Shown here: piece after piece, positions 32,273 through 41,762 of the stretch
Position numbering within the stretch: position 1 is the first letter of the stretch
Layout of the letters: each line of letters opens with the position of its first letter
DNA from: JAJTHC01 sp044348005
Lineage (GTDB): Bacteria; Cyanobacteriota; Vampirovibrionia; Vampirovibrionales; JAJTHC01
Assembly (NCBI GenBank): GCA_044348005.1
Contig: JBIKTR010000006.1
Location: 52,180 to 116,179 of the forward strand
DNA: 64,000 nucleotides
Direction: 5' to 3'
Translations under genes and position numbers: made by a program
The notes under the pieces: model-generated
Told to the model about the DNA's origin: nothing
The model's input: the letters and a program-made list of their open reading frames with translations, nothing else
The model's database searches: none

Positions 32273-34401
32273 GAGATCCATTCCTCTATAAAGGCCTTGG
32301 CTTGGCGTTCGGCATGGCTAGGGGCATAACGGTGGGCGACTTCACGCAGACGTTCTTCCCTTAATTCAAGCCGTTGGGCTTCCGAAAGAGCAAGAAGGGC
32401 TTGAAGGGCGGGCATTTCATCCGTAGAAAATACGGGGGTAGCAAAGGCTTCGGCTTGCTGAATTAAAACAGACGTATGCGGGCTAAGGTTGAGCATGGCA
32501 TCCGCCACTTGAAAGAGCTTAAGGGCCTCAGGCGTAGGCAACGACATCCACACCAAGCGAGGTAACCCCTTCGGATACAAGGCGTGCAAACGTTCTTGCA
32601 TGGCTTCTAACAAACGAGCTTCCCCTTTAAAATACAACGCCAGTTGAAGGGAGGGGTGACGTTGCAGCAACGCATCGAGCTGGTGAATAACCGTCGCATT
32701 CCACACGGCAGGGAAGACTTCAATCGCCACCAGCGGGTAACCATAATGGGCGCCAAAATCTTCCTTAAAGCGCTTACTGATGGAGGCCAAGGGACGCAAC
32801 GGCGCAGACAACGGCACGCTCAAGGTGGCTAAATCTATTTGACGAGGGGCGTAGTGACCTAGGGCCAGTGCTGTACTGACGATGTCTCGTTGGGCGTCAC
32901 TAAAAAGCAAGACATCTGGGGCCAGTTGGTCAAGGGTTTGTTGAAGGGTCGACCATTCATGGGGCGCAATGGCTTGCCTCGTGTCTTCCGCCTGAAAACG
33001 ACTGCCCTTAGGGGCTTCAATACTAGGGCCAATGTTTAACCAATGCAGGTGAAAGGTACTTCGATCCAACGCGTTCAGTACAGGCATCCAAGGCGGGGTG
33101 GGGGATTCTGTGTGACTTAAAGCCCGTGTAACAATACAAATATGCGTTTTAGAACGAGGTTCACGTGGAGCTAAGGCCAGTTGAGCTTCACGCTGAATAC
33201 CGTGGAGCGCGGTTTTCCACAAGGCCTGAAGTGACTCATTCCACACGCCTTGATCTTTAAGATGTTGAGGCGTAATACCCACTTCAACCGCTGGGTTTTC
33301 AATACGTGGGGGATTAAAAGACAAGGCCTTGAACGACAGGTGTAAGCGATGCACCAAGGCGTCTTTTTCGGCTTGTGTGTGGGGGGGCAACGCAGGAGCC
33401 ACCAGAGATTTTCGCAATTCTAAGGCACGATTTCCCGTCTGTTCTAGGGCATGATTATAGGCGTCAATGGCTTTTTCGCATTCGCCCAGTAAATCATAGG
33501 CATCCCCCGCTTGAATCCAGGCAGAGCTGTAATGAGGGTGGGCCTCCAACAAGCGTTCAAGCACTTGCAGGCGAGCGTCTTGCTTGCCTTGCTCAGCCAG
33601 CAAATGCGCCAAGGCTTCTAGGGCTTCGGCATCGTTGGGGTGAATTTCTAAAATCGTGACCAAATGCGTCATGGCTTTGAGTGAATCGCCCGCTTGGGCA
33701 AAGTAGGTGGCCATTTGACGATGTAATTCAGGCGCATTTTTATCGAATTCAACGGCGGTTTCATACGCCGTTTGTGCGTCATGCAAACGTTCCAGCCGTT
33801 CAAGGCAAACACCTTTTAAAAAATACAGCATGGCCTGTTCAGGGTGAGTTTCTAGGCGTTGTGCTATGACGTTTAAGGCATTTTCAAAGGCGTCATGGCG
33901 CACGTAAAACTGGTAAGCCTTTAGAGTGACGTCTACCGCTTGGGGGTGGGTGGCAGGCGCCAGTAAAAGCGCTTCTTCTAAGGCAGACGCACTTTCATCT
34001 AGAAACTGTTGTGCTTCAAGAGCGTCTGCCAAAAGCAGGTAGGCGTCTAGGGTGGCTTTGCTGTGTGGAAGGCTAAGGGCTTTGTGCAAGGCTTCAATGG
34101 CGAGTGAAAAGTCTTGACAAGCAAGGTAGGCTTGAGCCAAGGATGCCCATACGTCCACTTGATTGGGGGCTAGGTGGCTGGCTTGTTCGAGCAGGACGAC
34201 CGCTTTTTTAGGAGAGTCCGCATAAGTCAAAATGGCCTGAGCAAGGGCATAAGGGAATTGCCACACCTGAGGATTGGCTTCCATGGCTTGCAGTAAGACG
34301 GCTTGCCCTTGGTTGAAGGCCGTTTCTTGGAACAAGGTTTCAGCTTCTTCAAGCAAGGCGTAATGAGCGTCAGAGAGGGCATTGTTTTGACACAGCGTCA
34401 T
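32260..34401 (-). CDS. TPR-repeat protein with C-terminal GT-B-like domain
   Basis: From the ATG at 34401 the protein has 713 residues; the frame is open to 34533 but that would overlap surE. About ten TPR units fill residues 10-380 (for example PNQVDVWASLAQAYLACQDF and PNDAEALEALAHLLAEQGKQ). The C-terminal 300 residues contain a Rossmann-like half with LALYFKGEARLLEAMQERLH and VADAMLNLSPHTSVLIQQAEAF, reminiscent of the O-GlcNAc-transferase/SPINDLY arrangement (GT41). Whether it is catalytic is uncertain. A role in modifying flagellin or surface proteins is only a guess from the nearby flagellar genes. Confidence 0.75.
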   Translation of the reverse strand: MTLCQNNALSDAHYALLEEAETLFQETAFNQGQAVLLQAMEANPQVWQFPYALAQAILTYADSPKKAVVLLEQASHLAPNQVDVWASLAQAYLACQDFSLAIEALHKALSLPHSKATLDAYLLLADALEAQQFLDESASALEEALLLAPATHPQAVDVTLKAYQFYVRHDAFENALNVIAQRLETHPEQAMLYFLKGVCLERLERLHDAQTAYETAVEFDKNAPELHRQMATYFAQAGDSLKAMTHLVTILEIHPNDAEALEALAHLLAEQGKQDARLQVLERLLEAHPHYSSAWIQAGDAYDLLGECEKAIDAYNHALEQTGNRALELRKSLVAPALPPHTQAEKDALVHRLHLSFKALSFNPPRIENPAVEVGITPQHLKDQGVWNESLQALWKTALHGIQREAQLALAPREPRSKTHICIVTRALSHTESPTPPWMPVLNALDRSTFHLHWLNIGPSIEAPKGSRFQAEDTRQAIAPHEWSTLQQTLDQLAPDVLLFSDAQRDIVSTALALGHYAPRQIDLATLSVPLSAPLRPLASISKRFKEDFGAHYGYPLVAIEVFPAVWNATVIHQLDALLQRHPSLQLALYFKGEARLLEAMQERLHALYPKGLPRLVWMSLPTPEALKLFQVADAMLNLSPHTSVLIQQAEAFATPVFSTDEMPALQALLALSEAQRLELREERLREVAHRYAPSHAERQAKAFIEEWISCPR

Positions 34402-34501
34402 AGAGGGGATTCTTTCTATAGGTTTAGAACATTTAATGCTATTATAGTATAAAATAGGAGTAACCACACTATAGAATACAGAGATAAAGAGAGACACCCC
34501 C

Positions 34502-35281
34502 ATGCGCATTTTAATTTCAAACGATGACGGCATTCAAGCGAGCGGGATTCACGCCCTGGCCAAAGCCTTGAGTCAAGATCACGACGTATACGTGGTGGCC
34601 CCTGAAAAAGAACAATCAGCTCAAGGCCATGCCTTGACGCTGCATCACCCCTTGCGGGCGTATGACTTTACCGCCACGTTTAACAAAGAAGGGGCCAATG
34701 TGAAGCAAGCCCTTTCCATTTCTGGCACACCCAGTGACTGTGTGAAGTTGGCTATTACCACGCTTTTAAAAGATGTTTGCGTCGATGTGGTGATTTCAGG
34801 CATGAATCATGGCCCAAATCTTGGGGGCGATGTCGTGTATTCAGGCACGGTTTCAGCCGCCCTAGAAGCCGCCATGAATGGCATACCCGCTATTGCCACC
34901 AGTGCCTTAGACGGGTACAATCCCTTGTTTGATTATGAGGATGCGTGTTCCTATTTGGCGGGGGTATTGCCGAAGTTGGTGGCTTTACTCAAGCATTCTT
35001 CTTGCATGGTTTTAAATGTAAATGTGCCTGCAGTAGAAGCCCAGTATTACGCAGGTTTAAAGCTCTGTAAGTTGGGGCGTCGGATGTACAGCGATTTTTA
35101 CGAAAAGCGTCAAGATCCGCGAGGCATTACGTATTACTGGCTGGCTGGGGAATTAGTCCTGACGACGTCAGACTCAGAAGAAGATGTTGAAGCCATTCGC
35201 AACAATTACGTCACGGTTACGCCCATTCATGCGGATTTAACAGATGAAACCGTTTATGCGCTTTTAGACGGCAAATTGTAA
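34502..35281 (+). CDS. surE: 5'/3'-nucleotidase SurE
   Basis: A 259-residue metal-dependent phosphatase acting on nucleoside monophosphates. The start MRILISNDDGIQASGI carries the DD metal ligands, SGTPSDCVKLA and SGMNHGPNLGGDVVYSGTVSAA the other signature residues. The ATG has AAGAGAG upstream. It is divergent from the TPR gene; the 100 bp between contains AT-rich sequences with several TATA-like boxes (around 34440-34460). It is convergent with flgK, 1 bp from its end. Confidence 0.94.
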   Translation: MRILISNDDGIQASGIHALAKALSQDHDVYVVAPEKEQSAQGHALTLHHPLRAYDFTATFNKEGANVKQALSISGTPSDCVKLAITTLLKDVCVDVVISGMNHGPNLGGDVVYSGTVSAALEAAMNGIPAIATSALDGYNPLFDYEDACSYLAGVLPKLVALLKHSSCMVLNVNVPAVEAQYYAGLKLCKLGRRMYSDFYEKRQDPRGITYYWLAGELVLTTSDSEEDVEAIRNNYVTVTPIHADLTDETVYALLDGKL

Positions 35282-35282
35282 T

Positions 35283-36794
35283 TTAACCCACCATATTGAT
35301 AATGTTTTTATAGATTTCATTATAGGTTTGCACGATGCGAGAGGACGCTTCAAACATCCGCTGAAACTTAATCATATCCAGCCCCTCTTCATCGGTATTT
35401 ACCCCTGAAACCGCTTGACGATTGGCTTGCAATTGATTCAATAAATCTTCTTGGCTTTGGTTACGATCACTATAGCTTTTGGTATCGGTTCCCAAAGCGG
35501 AAACAACGTTTTGATGAAACCCTTCTAGTGTATTATTGTTTAACACTGAAAAAACGGTATTCTTCAGTGCAGCCATGCTCCCCGCGTTACGAGAATCCCC
35601 CACGCCTGCGAAGTTGCTTGGGGCGCTTGGGTCATTATTGGCTAGGGCGATTTTGTCCATGTTATTGTCAAATGCGGAATTAACGTTCAAATAAAGTAAT
35701 TTAGGCCCTGAAACCCAAGATGCCGAAAGCGTGTACAAATCGGTGTAAGCGTCCGCCGTGTGAAGTGTGCCGGCTAAATCACGACCCGTGGCTTGCAAGT
35801 TGTTGAAATTGGTGGCCAGCGTTTCCAACATTTTAGAAAGATCTTCAAAGGAAGAATAGACGTTTTTAATGGAGGTATTGTTGCCAGCGACATCTAAAAC
35901 GGCCTTCACTTCTCCAGAAGCGATGCTGTCGGTAAGGTCAACCGCACCTGTAACAGTGGTAATGCGCGCGGGGATTCTGTCTGCATTTGGTGCTGTACTA
36001 GCGGTTAAAGCCAGCGTATCTAAAACTTTAGCGCCCTTTAAAATTTCTTGCCCGCCGATACTAAGACCGACTTGGTAGTTGGGCAATTCAGTTGTTTTTA
36101 CATCAATGACCTTTGAAATCTGTTCGAGCAGTAAGTTTCGCTTGTCGATTAAATCATTAGGAACCGCATTGGCTGACGTTGAACTCATAATTTGTCGGTT
36201 TAAATCCGCAATTAATTCGATTTTGGCGTTGACGTCATTCACTCTTAAACCCAATTGACTATTGGGCCAGCTTCCTGCGGTGGAATCCCCCACAAGGCTT
36301 TTATGAAGATCCAGAAGCTGTTGCCCTTGTTGTTTAAAAACGCGAATCATGTCCCGACTTTGTTGAATAAAGGCGGTACGGGCAGGCAGGCTTTGTGGAT
36401 TGTTTCGCATATCTGAAACGGCGTCAAACATCGCTTGCACACGGTTTGAAAGTCCTGAAAAGGAGGGTTCCCCAATAATGCCCTCGGTTTGTCCTAAAAA
36501 CGTTGCGGCCGTTTTGACTTCGCCTTGAACCGCTTGTTCTTGGCGGTACTGTTTGTCTAAAAAATTATTTCTTAGTTGGGTAACGCCTGTTACATCCGTA
36601 CCTTGACCCGTGAAATACAGGCCACTGGTCGTTTCAAGCGGGTTTGCGGTGGAAAGATCAACCCGTTGGCGTGTGTAGCCTTCTACATTTGCGTTTGCAA
36701 CGTTATGGTTGACGACATTCAACCCCGTTTGTGCCGCCAGTAGACTACGTTGTGCGGTATGAAATCCGAAAAAGCTTGGGCTAATACTCATCAT
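35283..36794 (-). CDS. flgK: Flagellar hook-associated protein 1 FlgK
   Basis: A 503-residue hook-filament junction protein exported by the flagellar type III system. The N-terminal rod/hook motif SPSFFGFHTAQRSLLAAQTGLNV with VNHNVANANVEGYTRQRV and the C-terminal EEGLDMIKFQRMFEASSRIV with TYNEIYKNIINM are characteristic and form the paired terminal helices. It lies downstream of the flgN-like gene in the same direction. Confidence 0.95.
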   Translation of the reverse strand: MMSISPSFFGFHTAQRSLLAAQTGLNVVNHNVANANVEGYTRQRVDLSTANPLETTSGLYFTGQGTDVTGVTQLRNNFLDKQYRQEQAVQGEVKTAATFLGQTEGIIGEPSFSGLSNRVQAMFDAVSDMRNNPQSLPARTAFIQQSRDMIRVFKQQGQQLLDLHKSLVGDSTAGSWPNSQLGLRVNDVNAKIELIADLNRQIMSSTSANAVPNDLIDKRNLLLEQISKVIDVKTTELPNYQVGLSIGGQEILKGAKVLDTLALTASTAPNADRIPARITTVTGAVDLTDSIASGEVKAVLDVAGNNTSIKNVYSSFEDLSKMLETLATNFNNLQATGRDLAGTLHTADAYTDLYTLSASWVSGPKLLYLNVNSAFDNNMDKIALANNDPSAPSNFAGVGDSRNAGSMAALKNTVFSVLNNNTLEGFHQNVVSALGTDTKSYSDRNQSQEDLLNQLQANRQAVSGVNTDEEGLDMIKFQRMFEASSRIVQTYNEIYKNIINMVG

Positions 36795-36848
36795 GGGGTA
36801 GGCGTTTCTTTCTGATTCGTTTGCGGGGCATTTTGAGGCAACCCGTGG

Positions 36849-37424
36849 CTAGACTTGACGTTGCAGGGTACTGATGCGTTGTGAGTTCTTGGTTTTGCCA
36901 CGGGCATTGTAGGTAAGTTCTTTCTGTCCCGCTTGCATGTGTTCCTTCACCCACGCCATGCCTTGATTCACCCAGTCTAAAGACGCGTGCAATAAGCGTT
37001 GCGTTTCTTCTTGCAGTTGGGCCACTTGTGTTAAGGTCACTTTTAAATCGTGACGCACTTGATTGAAGCGTTCTTTTTGATCGTTGGGCATGGCCAGTAA
37101 AATCATCGTGGCATGCACAGGTTCAAGGGCAAGAGGCCAAAACTCCTGAAGCATTTGCAGGCGTTGTTCTTCAAGTGAATCGAGCTGTTTACGAAGCTTT
37201 TTGAGTGCTTTGTCTTGAACGGGTAAATCCATAATACTTTGTTTTAACAGGCTGACCTTTTTTTGCAATAACACGTCTTGCACCGTTTGGTAAATGGCTA
37301 GTTGTTGTTGTAAATTGTCAATCATGGCGACGGCCTGGTACGGCGTCAAATCGCTCAAAATCGGGACGTGTGTTTCCGACGCTGTAGAGGTTGTTTGTTG
37401 CAAGTGTTCTGAAATCATAAGCAT
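36849..37424 (-). CDS. flgN: FlgN-like flagellar export chaperone
   Basis: A 191-residue, almost wholly helical protein: coiled-coil segments at about 35-100 and 115-165, then a short end with TYNARGKTKNSQR, which resembles the YNxxG ending of FlgN. FlgN escorts FlgK and FlgL to the export gate. Sequence identity is hard to judge, but position directly upstream of flgK supports the call. Confidence 0.72.
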   Translation of the reverse strand: MLMISEHLQQTTSTASETHVPILSDLTPYQAVAMIDNLQQQLAIYQTVQDVLLQKKVSLLKQSIMDLPVQDKALKKLRKQLDSLEEQRLQMLQEFWPLALEPVHATMILLAMPNDQKERFNQVRHDLKVTLTQVAQLQEETQRLLHASLDWVNQGMAWVKEHMQAGQKELTYNARGKTKNSQRISTLQRQV

Positions 37425-37451
37425 CTATTTCTTCTTTAGGGTTGGGGGGCG

Positions 37452-38012
37452 TTATATTTTAAGATCCACAAACAGGCTTTTTCGCGTTGCATAAGCGCGT
37501 TCAATGGCGGATTGATCCACCCCTACAAAACCCGCCTTTTCAGCGACAGATTGAATATCTCCCACTGGCAGACCAAAACGACCTTGGGTTAAAGGAGGAG
37601 GGGGGAGTAAGGTTCGAGTTCGAGGGGCTTGTATGGGTGAAGGGTCGTCCTTTAAATCGATGGACGATTGAACTGGAGGTTGAACTTGCGACTGAACTTG
37701 ATCTTGAAAACGACTGTAGTCCTGCTCACGCAAGGCTGAACTCAGTAGAGCGGGGGCTGAAGGAACAGTGCTAGAAGTTGTGTTGGCAAAAGGTGTAGAC
37801 TCTAAAGACGTTTCTACACGATTGGGTGAACCCACCCCCGTTTTCGATGCTTCAACCTGCTGGGTTTGTTGAAGATTGCTTGAAAAAACAGGAAGGGCGT
37901 TGCTTGTGGGTGGTGCATTATTTTGTTGAAGTCGTTCACGAACCGCTTTAAGGCGTTCCATATTAAGTTTGGATTGCGTCGTGTGCGACGTAATGCGACT
38001 CATCATCATCAT
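37452..38012 (-). CDS. Hypothetical protein of the flagellar gene cluster
   Basis: A 186-residue protein beginning with four consecutive ATG codons. Residues 1-130 are low-complexity (Ser, Gln, Pro). The last 45 residues look conserved: PVGDIQSVAEKAGFVGVDQS then AIERAYATRKSLFVDLKI. Its place upstream of flgN and flgK suggests a flagellar regulator or structural factor; FlgM was considered but the length and tail do not fit well. Confidence 0.55.
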   Translation of the reverse strand: MMMMSRITSHTTQSKLNMERLKAVRERLQQNNAPPTSNALPVFSSNLQQTQQVEASKTGVGSPNRVETSLESTPFANTTSSTVPSAPALLSSALREQDYSRFQDQVQSQVQPPVQSSIDLKDDPSPIQAPRTRTLLPPPPLTQGRFGLPVGDIQSVAEKAGFVGVDQSAIERAYATRKSLFVDLKI

Positions 38013-38139
38013 TCTGTTGTTCTCTCTCTTTTAATGGTGTTAGTTTAGACCCATCCAGTTCCATTCGTAGTATGACGCCTTATGCTTAGTCCCTTGATTC
38101 ACCTTGAGGCGTATTTTTAGTATCCATAGGTTAAGAAAT

Positions 38140-38169
38140 AGGTTTTCACCCTTTCAGGAATGAAAACCT
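38140..38169 (-). terminator. Possible terminator after lgt
   Basis: A 9-bp stem, AGGTTTTCA and TGAAAACCT, with a 12-nt loop, about 85 bp past the lgt stop on the minus strand. It is followed by only a short ATTTCTT, so its strength is uncertain. Confidence 0.45.
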
Positions 38170-38253
38170 TGAACCTATTAGCCCTGTATTCAATGGACTG
38201 TATGAACATTAGTCGGATTTAAGTAGAACAAGCAAAATGGATGCGAAAAGAGG

Positions 38254-39018
38254 TCAATCTACACGATAAGCATTCTTTTCGCGATGACTCCGCATCCACA
38301 ACACAAGCCCAATCGCCACCGCCAACAAACTAAACCATTGAGAAACAGAAAGTTGCCCGTCAATCAGTAGTTTGTCGCCTCTCAACAGTTCCATAAAAAA
38401 ACGTAAAATCCCATAACCAAAGAAAAACAAACTGATATTAAAGCCCTTCCACACCCGTTGCTTTGAAACGGGAAGCATCCATAGGATGAGTAGCAACAGC
38501 CCGAACGCTTCATACAACTGCACGGCATGCACGCCAGCACCGAGTGTCGCGTGGGTGGAAGGGTAGTGAACAGCAAGGGCTTCTATTGAACAGGGCGTGC
38601 CGTAGCAACAGCCAGCTAAAAAACATCCCAAGCGGCCAAAGGCCACACCGAGCAATACCCCTGGTGCAAAGGCATCCGCCAAGGTAACCAGCGAATACGG
38701 CGAACGTTTGGCTAAGACGTAAAACACCACAAGGCCTGCAAAAAATCCGCCATACAACACCAATCCCCCTGAACTCAACATGAACTCAAGAGGACTGGCC
38801 CAAAACAGCTGAGGATGATAAAACGCATTCAACGCACGAGCACCCAAAAATCCTGCCAATACCAACACCAAAATCCACGACGGTAAAAAGTCGTAAGTCC
38901 CCACGCGCCACTTCAGTTGCCACGCAATCAATAGCGTACCCAGCAACATGCCCAAGGCACAAAAGGCCCCATAACTATAGAAGGTAAATGGTCCAAATTG
39001 AAGTAAAATAGGGTGCAT
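38254..39018 (-). CDS. lgt: Prolipoprotein diacylglyceryl transferase
   Basis: A 254-residue membrane enzyme that transfers diacylglycerol to the lipobox cysteine of prolipoproteins, such as the two lipoproteins in this window. About seven hydrophobic segments are visible. Signature residues: YGAFCALGMLLG, YGGFFAGLVVFY, GRLGCFLAGCCYGTP (with the key Arg region) and HAVQLYEAFG. The ATG has AGGGG upstream. It starts 19 bp after murE on the same strand. Confidence 0.94.
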   Translation of the reverse strand: MHPILLQFGPFTFYSYGAFCALGMLLGTLLIAWQLKWRVGTYDFLPSWILVLVLAGFLGARALNAFYHPQLFWASPLEFMLSSGGLVLYGGFFAGLVVFYVLAKRSPYSLVTLADAFAPGVLLGVAFGRLGCFLAGCCYGTPCSIEALAVHYPSTHATLGAGVHAVQLYEAFGLLLLILWMLPVSKQRVWKGFNISLFFFGYGILRFFMELLRGDKLLIDGQLSVSQWFSLLAVAIGLVLWMRSHREKNAYRVD

Positions 39019-39037
39019 GGTAAGAAAACCCCTGTTT

Positions 39038-40603
39038 TTAGGAAGAACGCATTGCTTTTAAGTGGGCCAACGCCACTTGCGTATCATCAAAATCAATGGT
39101 GCCTGTCGCTAAAATCTGATACGTTTCATGCCCCTTGCCTGCTAAAACCACAATATCATGGGGTTTTGCCCAATCTAAGGCGGTGGCAATCGCGGTGGCA
39201 CGATCGCTAATGACTTTAATTTTTTCGGGGGAAACCTCTTGCAAGCCCGTTAAAATATCGGCAATAATTTGTTCTGGGTCTTCGGTTCGGGGGTTGTCAC
39301 TGGTAATCACCATTTTATGGGCCCATTTTTCAGCAATCGCGGCCATTTTTGGGCGCTTGGTGGCATCACGATCGCCCCCACAACCAAAGACGGCAATCAG
39401 TTGGCCCCCTTCAGGCAAAACGGCTTGAGCCGATTTTAGCACGTTGTCTAACCCATCAGGGGTGTGTGCATAATCTACAATCACATAAGGGGCTTGGTGA
39501 ATGACTTCAAAGCGTCCGTGCACGCCTGGTTCGGCTTGAAGAGTAGCCACAATTAGGGGTAAATCCAGTCCCAAACCGATGCCAGCCCCTATGGCGGCAA
39601 GGGCGTTATAAACGCTGAATTCGCCTGCAAGCTTAATATGAAGCGACGCATTGCCGATCGGTGTTTCTAAATCAAAGGAAGACCCTTCAATGGTAAAGCG
39701 AACATTTTTGGCGCGAATGTTGGCCAAAGGGTGATGAATACCAAAGCGAAGGATACTTACCCCAGCAGGGCAGGCGTTGATGAAATGTTCATGCCAAGGG
39801 TCATCCACATTGATCACGGCGGTTTTTGTGGTGGGGGACTTGCCTTGAGCCATACGCTTGAACAGTTGGGCTTTTGCTTCGGCGTATTTTTCCATGGTGA
39901 TGTGGTAATCAAGATGGTCTTGCGTCAGATTCGTGATGACGCCCACTTGAAAATCGACAGTGGCGGTACGGTATTGATCGAGGGCATGCGAACTCACTTC
40001 CATAACCACGGATTCAATCCCATCGGCCTTCATTTCCGCCAAGTGGGCTTGCAAGGCATCCGCCAAAGGGGTCGTATGCCCCGTTTCCACAAAGTGCGCG
40101 TCTTGACAAACGCCTGATTCAAGAGAATTGCTATGACGCACCCCTAGTGTGCCAATCAATCCCACCGATTTGCCTGACGCTTTCAGCAATTTTTCAATCA
40201 AATGCGTGACGGTGGTTTTGCCATTGGTGCCAGTTACGCCCACACATTGCAGAGTTTTCGCGGGTATTCCATGTACAAAGGCTGAAGCAAAGGCAAAGGC
40301 TTCCGTGGTATTGCTTACACGAACAATAGCCGTAGATTCTTCGCCCGAGCTTTGGAATCGGCCGTCCTGCACAAAAATAACCGACGCTCCTTTTGCAATG
40401 GCTTCTGGGATGAATTGATGAGCATCCGCATGACTACCCACTAGTGCAAAGAACAGGCTTCCTTCTTCGACGTTTTGGGTATTGGAAACCACCGTTGTAA
40501 ACGTCAAAGCCCCTAGCGAGCTACCTGAATGGAGTAAACGCGGGGCAAGTTCGGGGGCTTCTGTTTTAAGAAAATCGATCAATTCTTTTAAGCTATGTGT
40601 CAT
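39038..40603 (-). CDS. murE: UDP-N-acetylmuramoyl-tripeptide synthetase (meso-diaminopimelate-adding)
   Basis: A 521-residue Mur ligase. ATP-binding VTGTNGKTTVTHL, the LVGSHADAHQFIPEAIAKGA N-terminal domain, MEVSSHALDQYR, DYAHTPDGL and FGCGGDRDATKRP are visible. The DNPRTEDP motif holds the DNPR signature that marks enzymes adding meso-diaminopimelate rather than lysine. The start is ATG 40603, with GAGAG 6 nt upstream; a GTG just before is also in frame. It is followed by lgt. Confidence 0.96.
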   Translation of the reverse strand: MTHSLKELIDFLKTEAPELAPRLLHSGSSLGALTFTTVVSNTQNVEEGSLFFALVGSHADAHQFIPEAIAKGASVIFVQDGRFQSSGEESTAIVRVSNTTEAFAFASAFVHGIPAKTLQCVGVTGTNGKTTVTHLIEKLLKASGKSVGLIGTLGVRHSNSLESGVCQDAHFVETGHTTPLADALQAHLAEMKADGIESVVMEVSSHALDQYRTATVDFQVGVITNLTQDHLDYHITMEKYAEAKAQLFKRMAQGKSPTTKTAVINVDDPWHEHFINACPAGVSILRFGIHHPLANIRAKNVRFTIEGSSFDLETPIGNASLHIKLAGEFSVYNALAAIGAGIGLGLDLPLIVATLQAEPGVHGRFEVIHQAPYVIVDYAHTPDGLDNVLKSAQAVLPEGGQLIAVFGCGGDRDATKRPKMAAIAEKWAHKMVITSDNPRTEDPEQIIADILTGLQEVSPEKIKVISDRATAIATALDWAKPHDIVVLAGKGHETYQILATGTIDFDDTQVALAHLKAMRSS

Positions 40604-40689
40604 CACTGTCTCTCAAGGGTCATATTTATAGAATGATGAATACACGCAGGCTTGAACGAGCAAGCCTGCGTTCGATTCAAAACGACGAG

Positions 40690-41613
40690 TTAGTATTGAC
40701 CAAAAATGTCATGGACGTTTTTGGTAATGTCAAGGGCTTCATCCATCGGGCGTTGCCACATGTTACGACCAAAAATCAAGCCAATCGCGCCTGATTGAAA
40801 CGCGGTGTGGACGTTACCGTATAATTCATCATGACTGACTTTGGAACCACCAGAGAAAATCACTTTGGTTTTGCTACCCGCGGCATTCACCACGGATTGA
40901 GCGGCTTCTAAGGTCGTGTATTGCAATTCATTGTAAGGAGCAGGATAGCTACTACGCTTAGAGTCAATCGTTTCAGGGTAATTGACTTTTACAATATCTG
41001 CCCCGAGTTCAGCCCCAACACGAGCCGCATACTGAACGGCGTACAAGCTGTTTTTACCGCCTTTTTTGTCGACATCTTTCCCACGAGGGTAGGCCCACAT
41101 AATAATAGGCATGCCATATTTTTCAGCGTCGCGACGCACTTCACGGAACTGAGCCAAGTCTTCATCTTGACGAGGAGAACCGACAAACAAGGTGTAGCCC
41201 ACTGCATCGGCCCCTAGGCGAACGGCATCTTCAACCGTGGCGTTCAAAGGTGAAAAGGCTTCATCGTCAGAAGGGATGCAAGTCTTACCGTTTAATTTTA
41301 ATACCAACGGCACTTTGCCTGCATATTCATGGTAATACTTTTCAGCCAAACCAATTTGTAAGGCAATGGCCGAAAAGCCTCCAGCAATGGCCAACTTGTA
41401 TTGAAAATCAGGATCCGCACACGCCATTACGTTGTTGTTGTCGTCAAAGAAATCAACAGGCCCATGTTCTAAACCTTGATCAATAGGTAAAATCATCAAT
41501 TTACCGTTACCGGGTCCAAATTGATACATCAGGCGTTGCAAACGCACTTTTTTTCCTGTGGAAAGGTTGAGACTGTCTAAAACAGAACTAGGTGCAGACA
41601 TTACAGTGGTCAT
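40690..41613 (-). CDS. fbaB: Fructose-bisphosphate aldolase, class I (archaeal/FbaB type)
   Basis: A 307-residue TIM-barrel aldolase of glycolysis and gluconeogenesis. Family landmarks are ILPIDQGLEHGPVDFF, GADIVKVNYPE (the Lys forming the Schiff base), IFSGGSKVSHDEL, and GAIGLIFGRNMWQRP (phosphate binding). The ATG has AAGGA 8 nt upstream. It appears monocistronic, about 85 bp upstream of murE on the same strand. Confidence 0.93.
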   Translation of the reverse strand: MTTVMSAPSSVLDSLNLSTGKKVRLQRLMYQFGPGNGKLMILPIDQGLEHGPVDFFDDNNNVMACADPDFQYKLAIAGGFSAIALQIGLAEKYYHEYAGKVPLVLKLNGKTCIPSDDEAFSPLNATVEDAVRLGADAVGYTLFVGSPRQDEDLAQFREVRRDAEKYGMPIIMWAYPRGKDVDKKGGKNSLYAVQYAARVGAELGADIVKVNYPETIDSKRSSYPAPYNELQYTTLEAAQSVVNAAGSKTKVIFSGGSKVSHDELYGNVHTAFQSGAIGLIFGRNMWQRPMDEALDITKNVHDIFGQY

Positions 41614-41762
41614 AATTAACTTCCTTAAAAATTACGCGCTAAACTCTTTAGCACTTTCTAGCCTAACAAAAAAACAGGTAAACCGCAATACATTTTTCTT
41701 GAAAGGGGACTTATTCATGGTAGGCTTTAAGCAGCAATGCTTTAATTGAAGGACCGTTGTTC

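Noticed and set aside
37452..38012. Anti-sigma-28 factor FlgM
   Set aside because: The location is suggestive, but the protein is about twice the usual FlgM length and the C-terminal helix pattern was not convincing.
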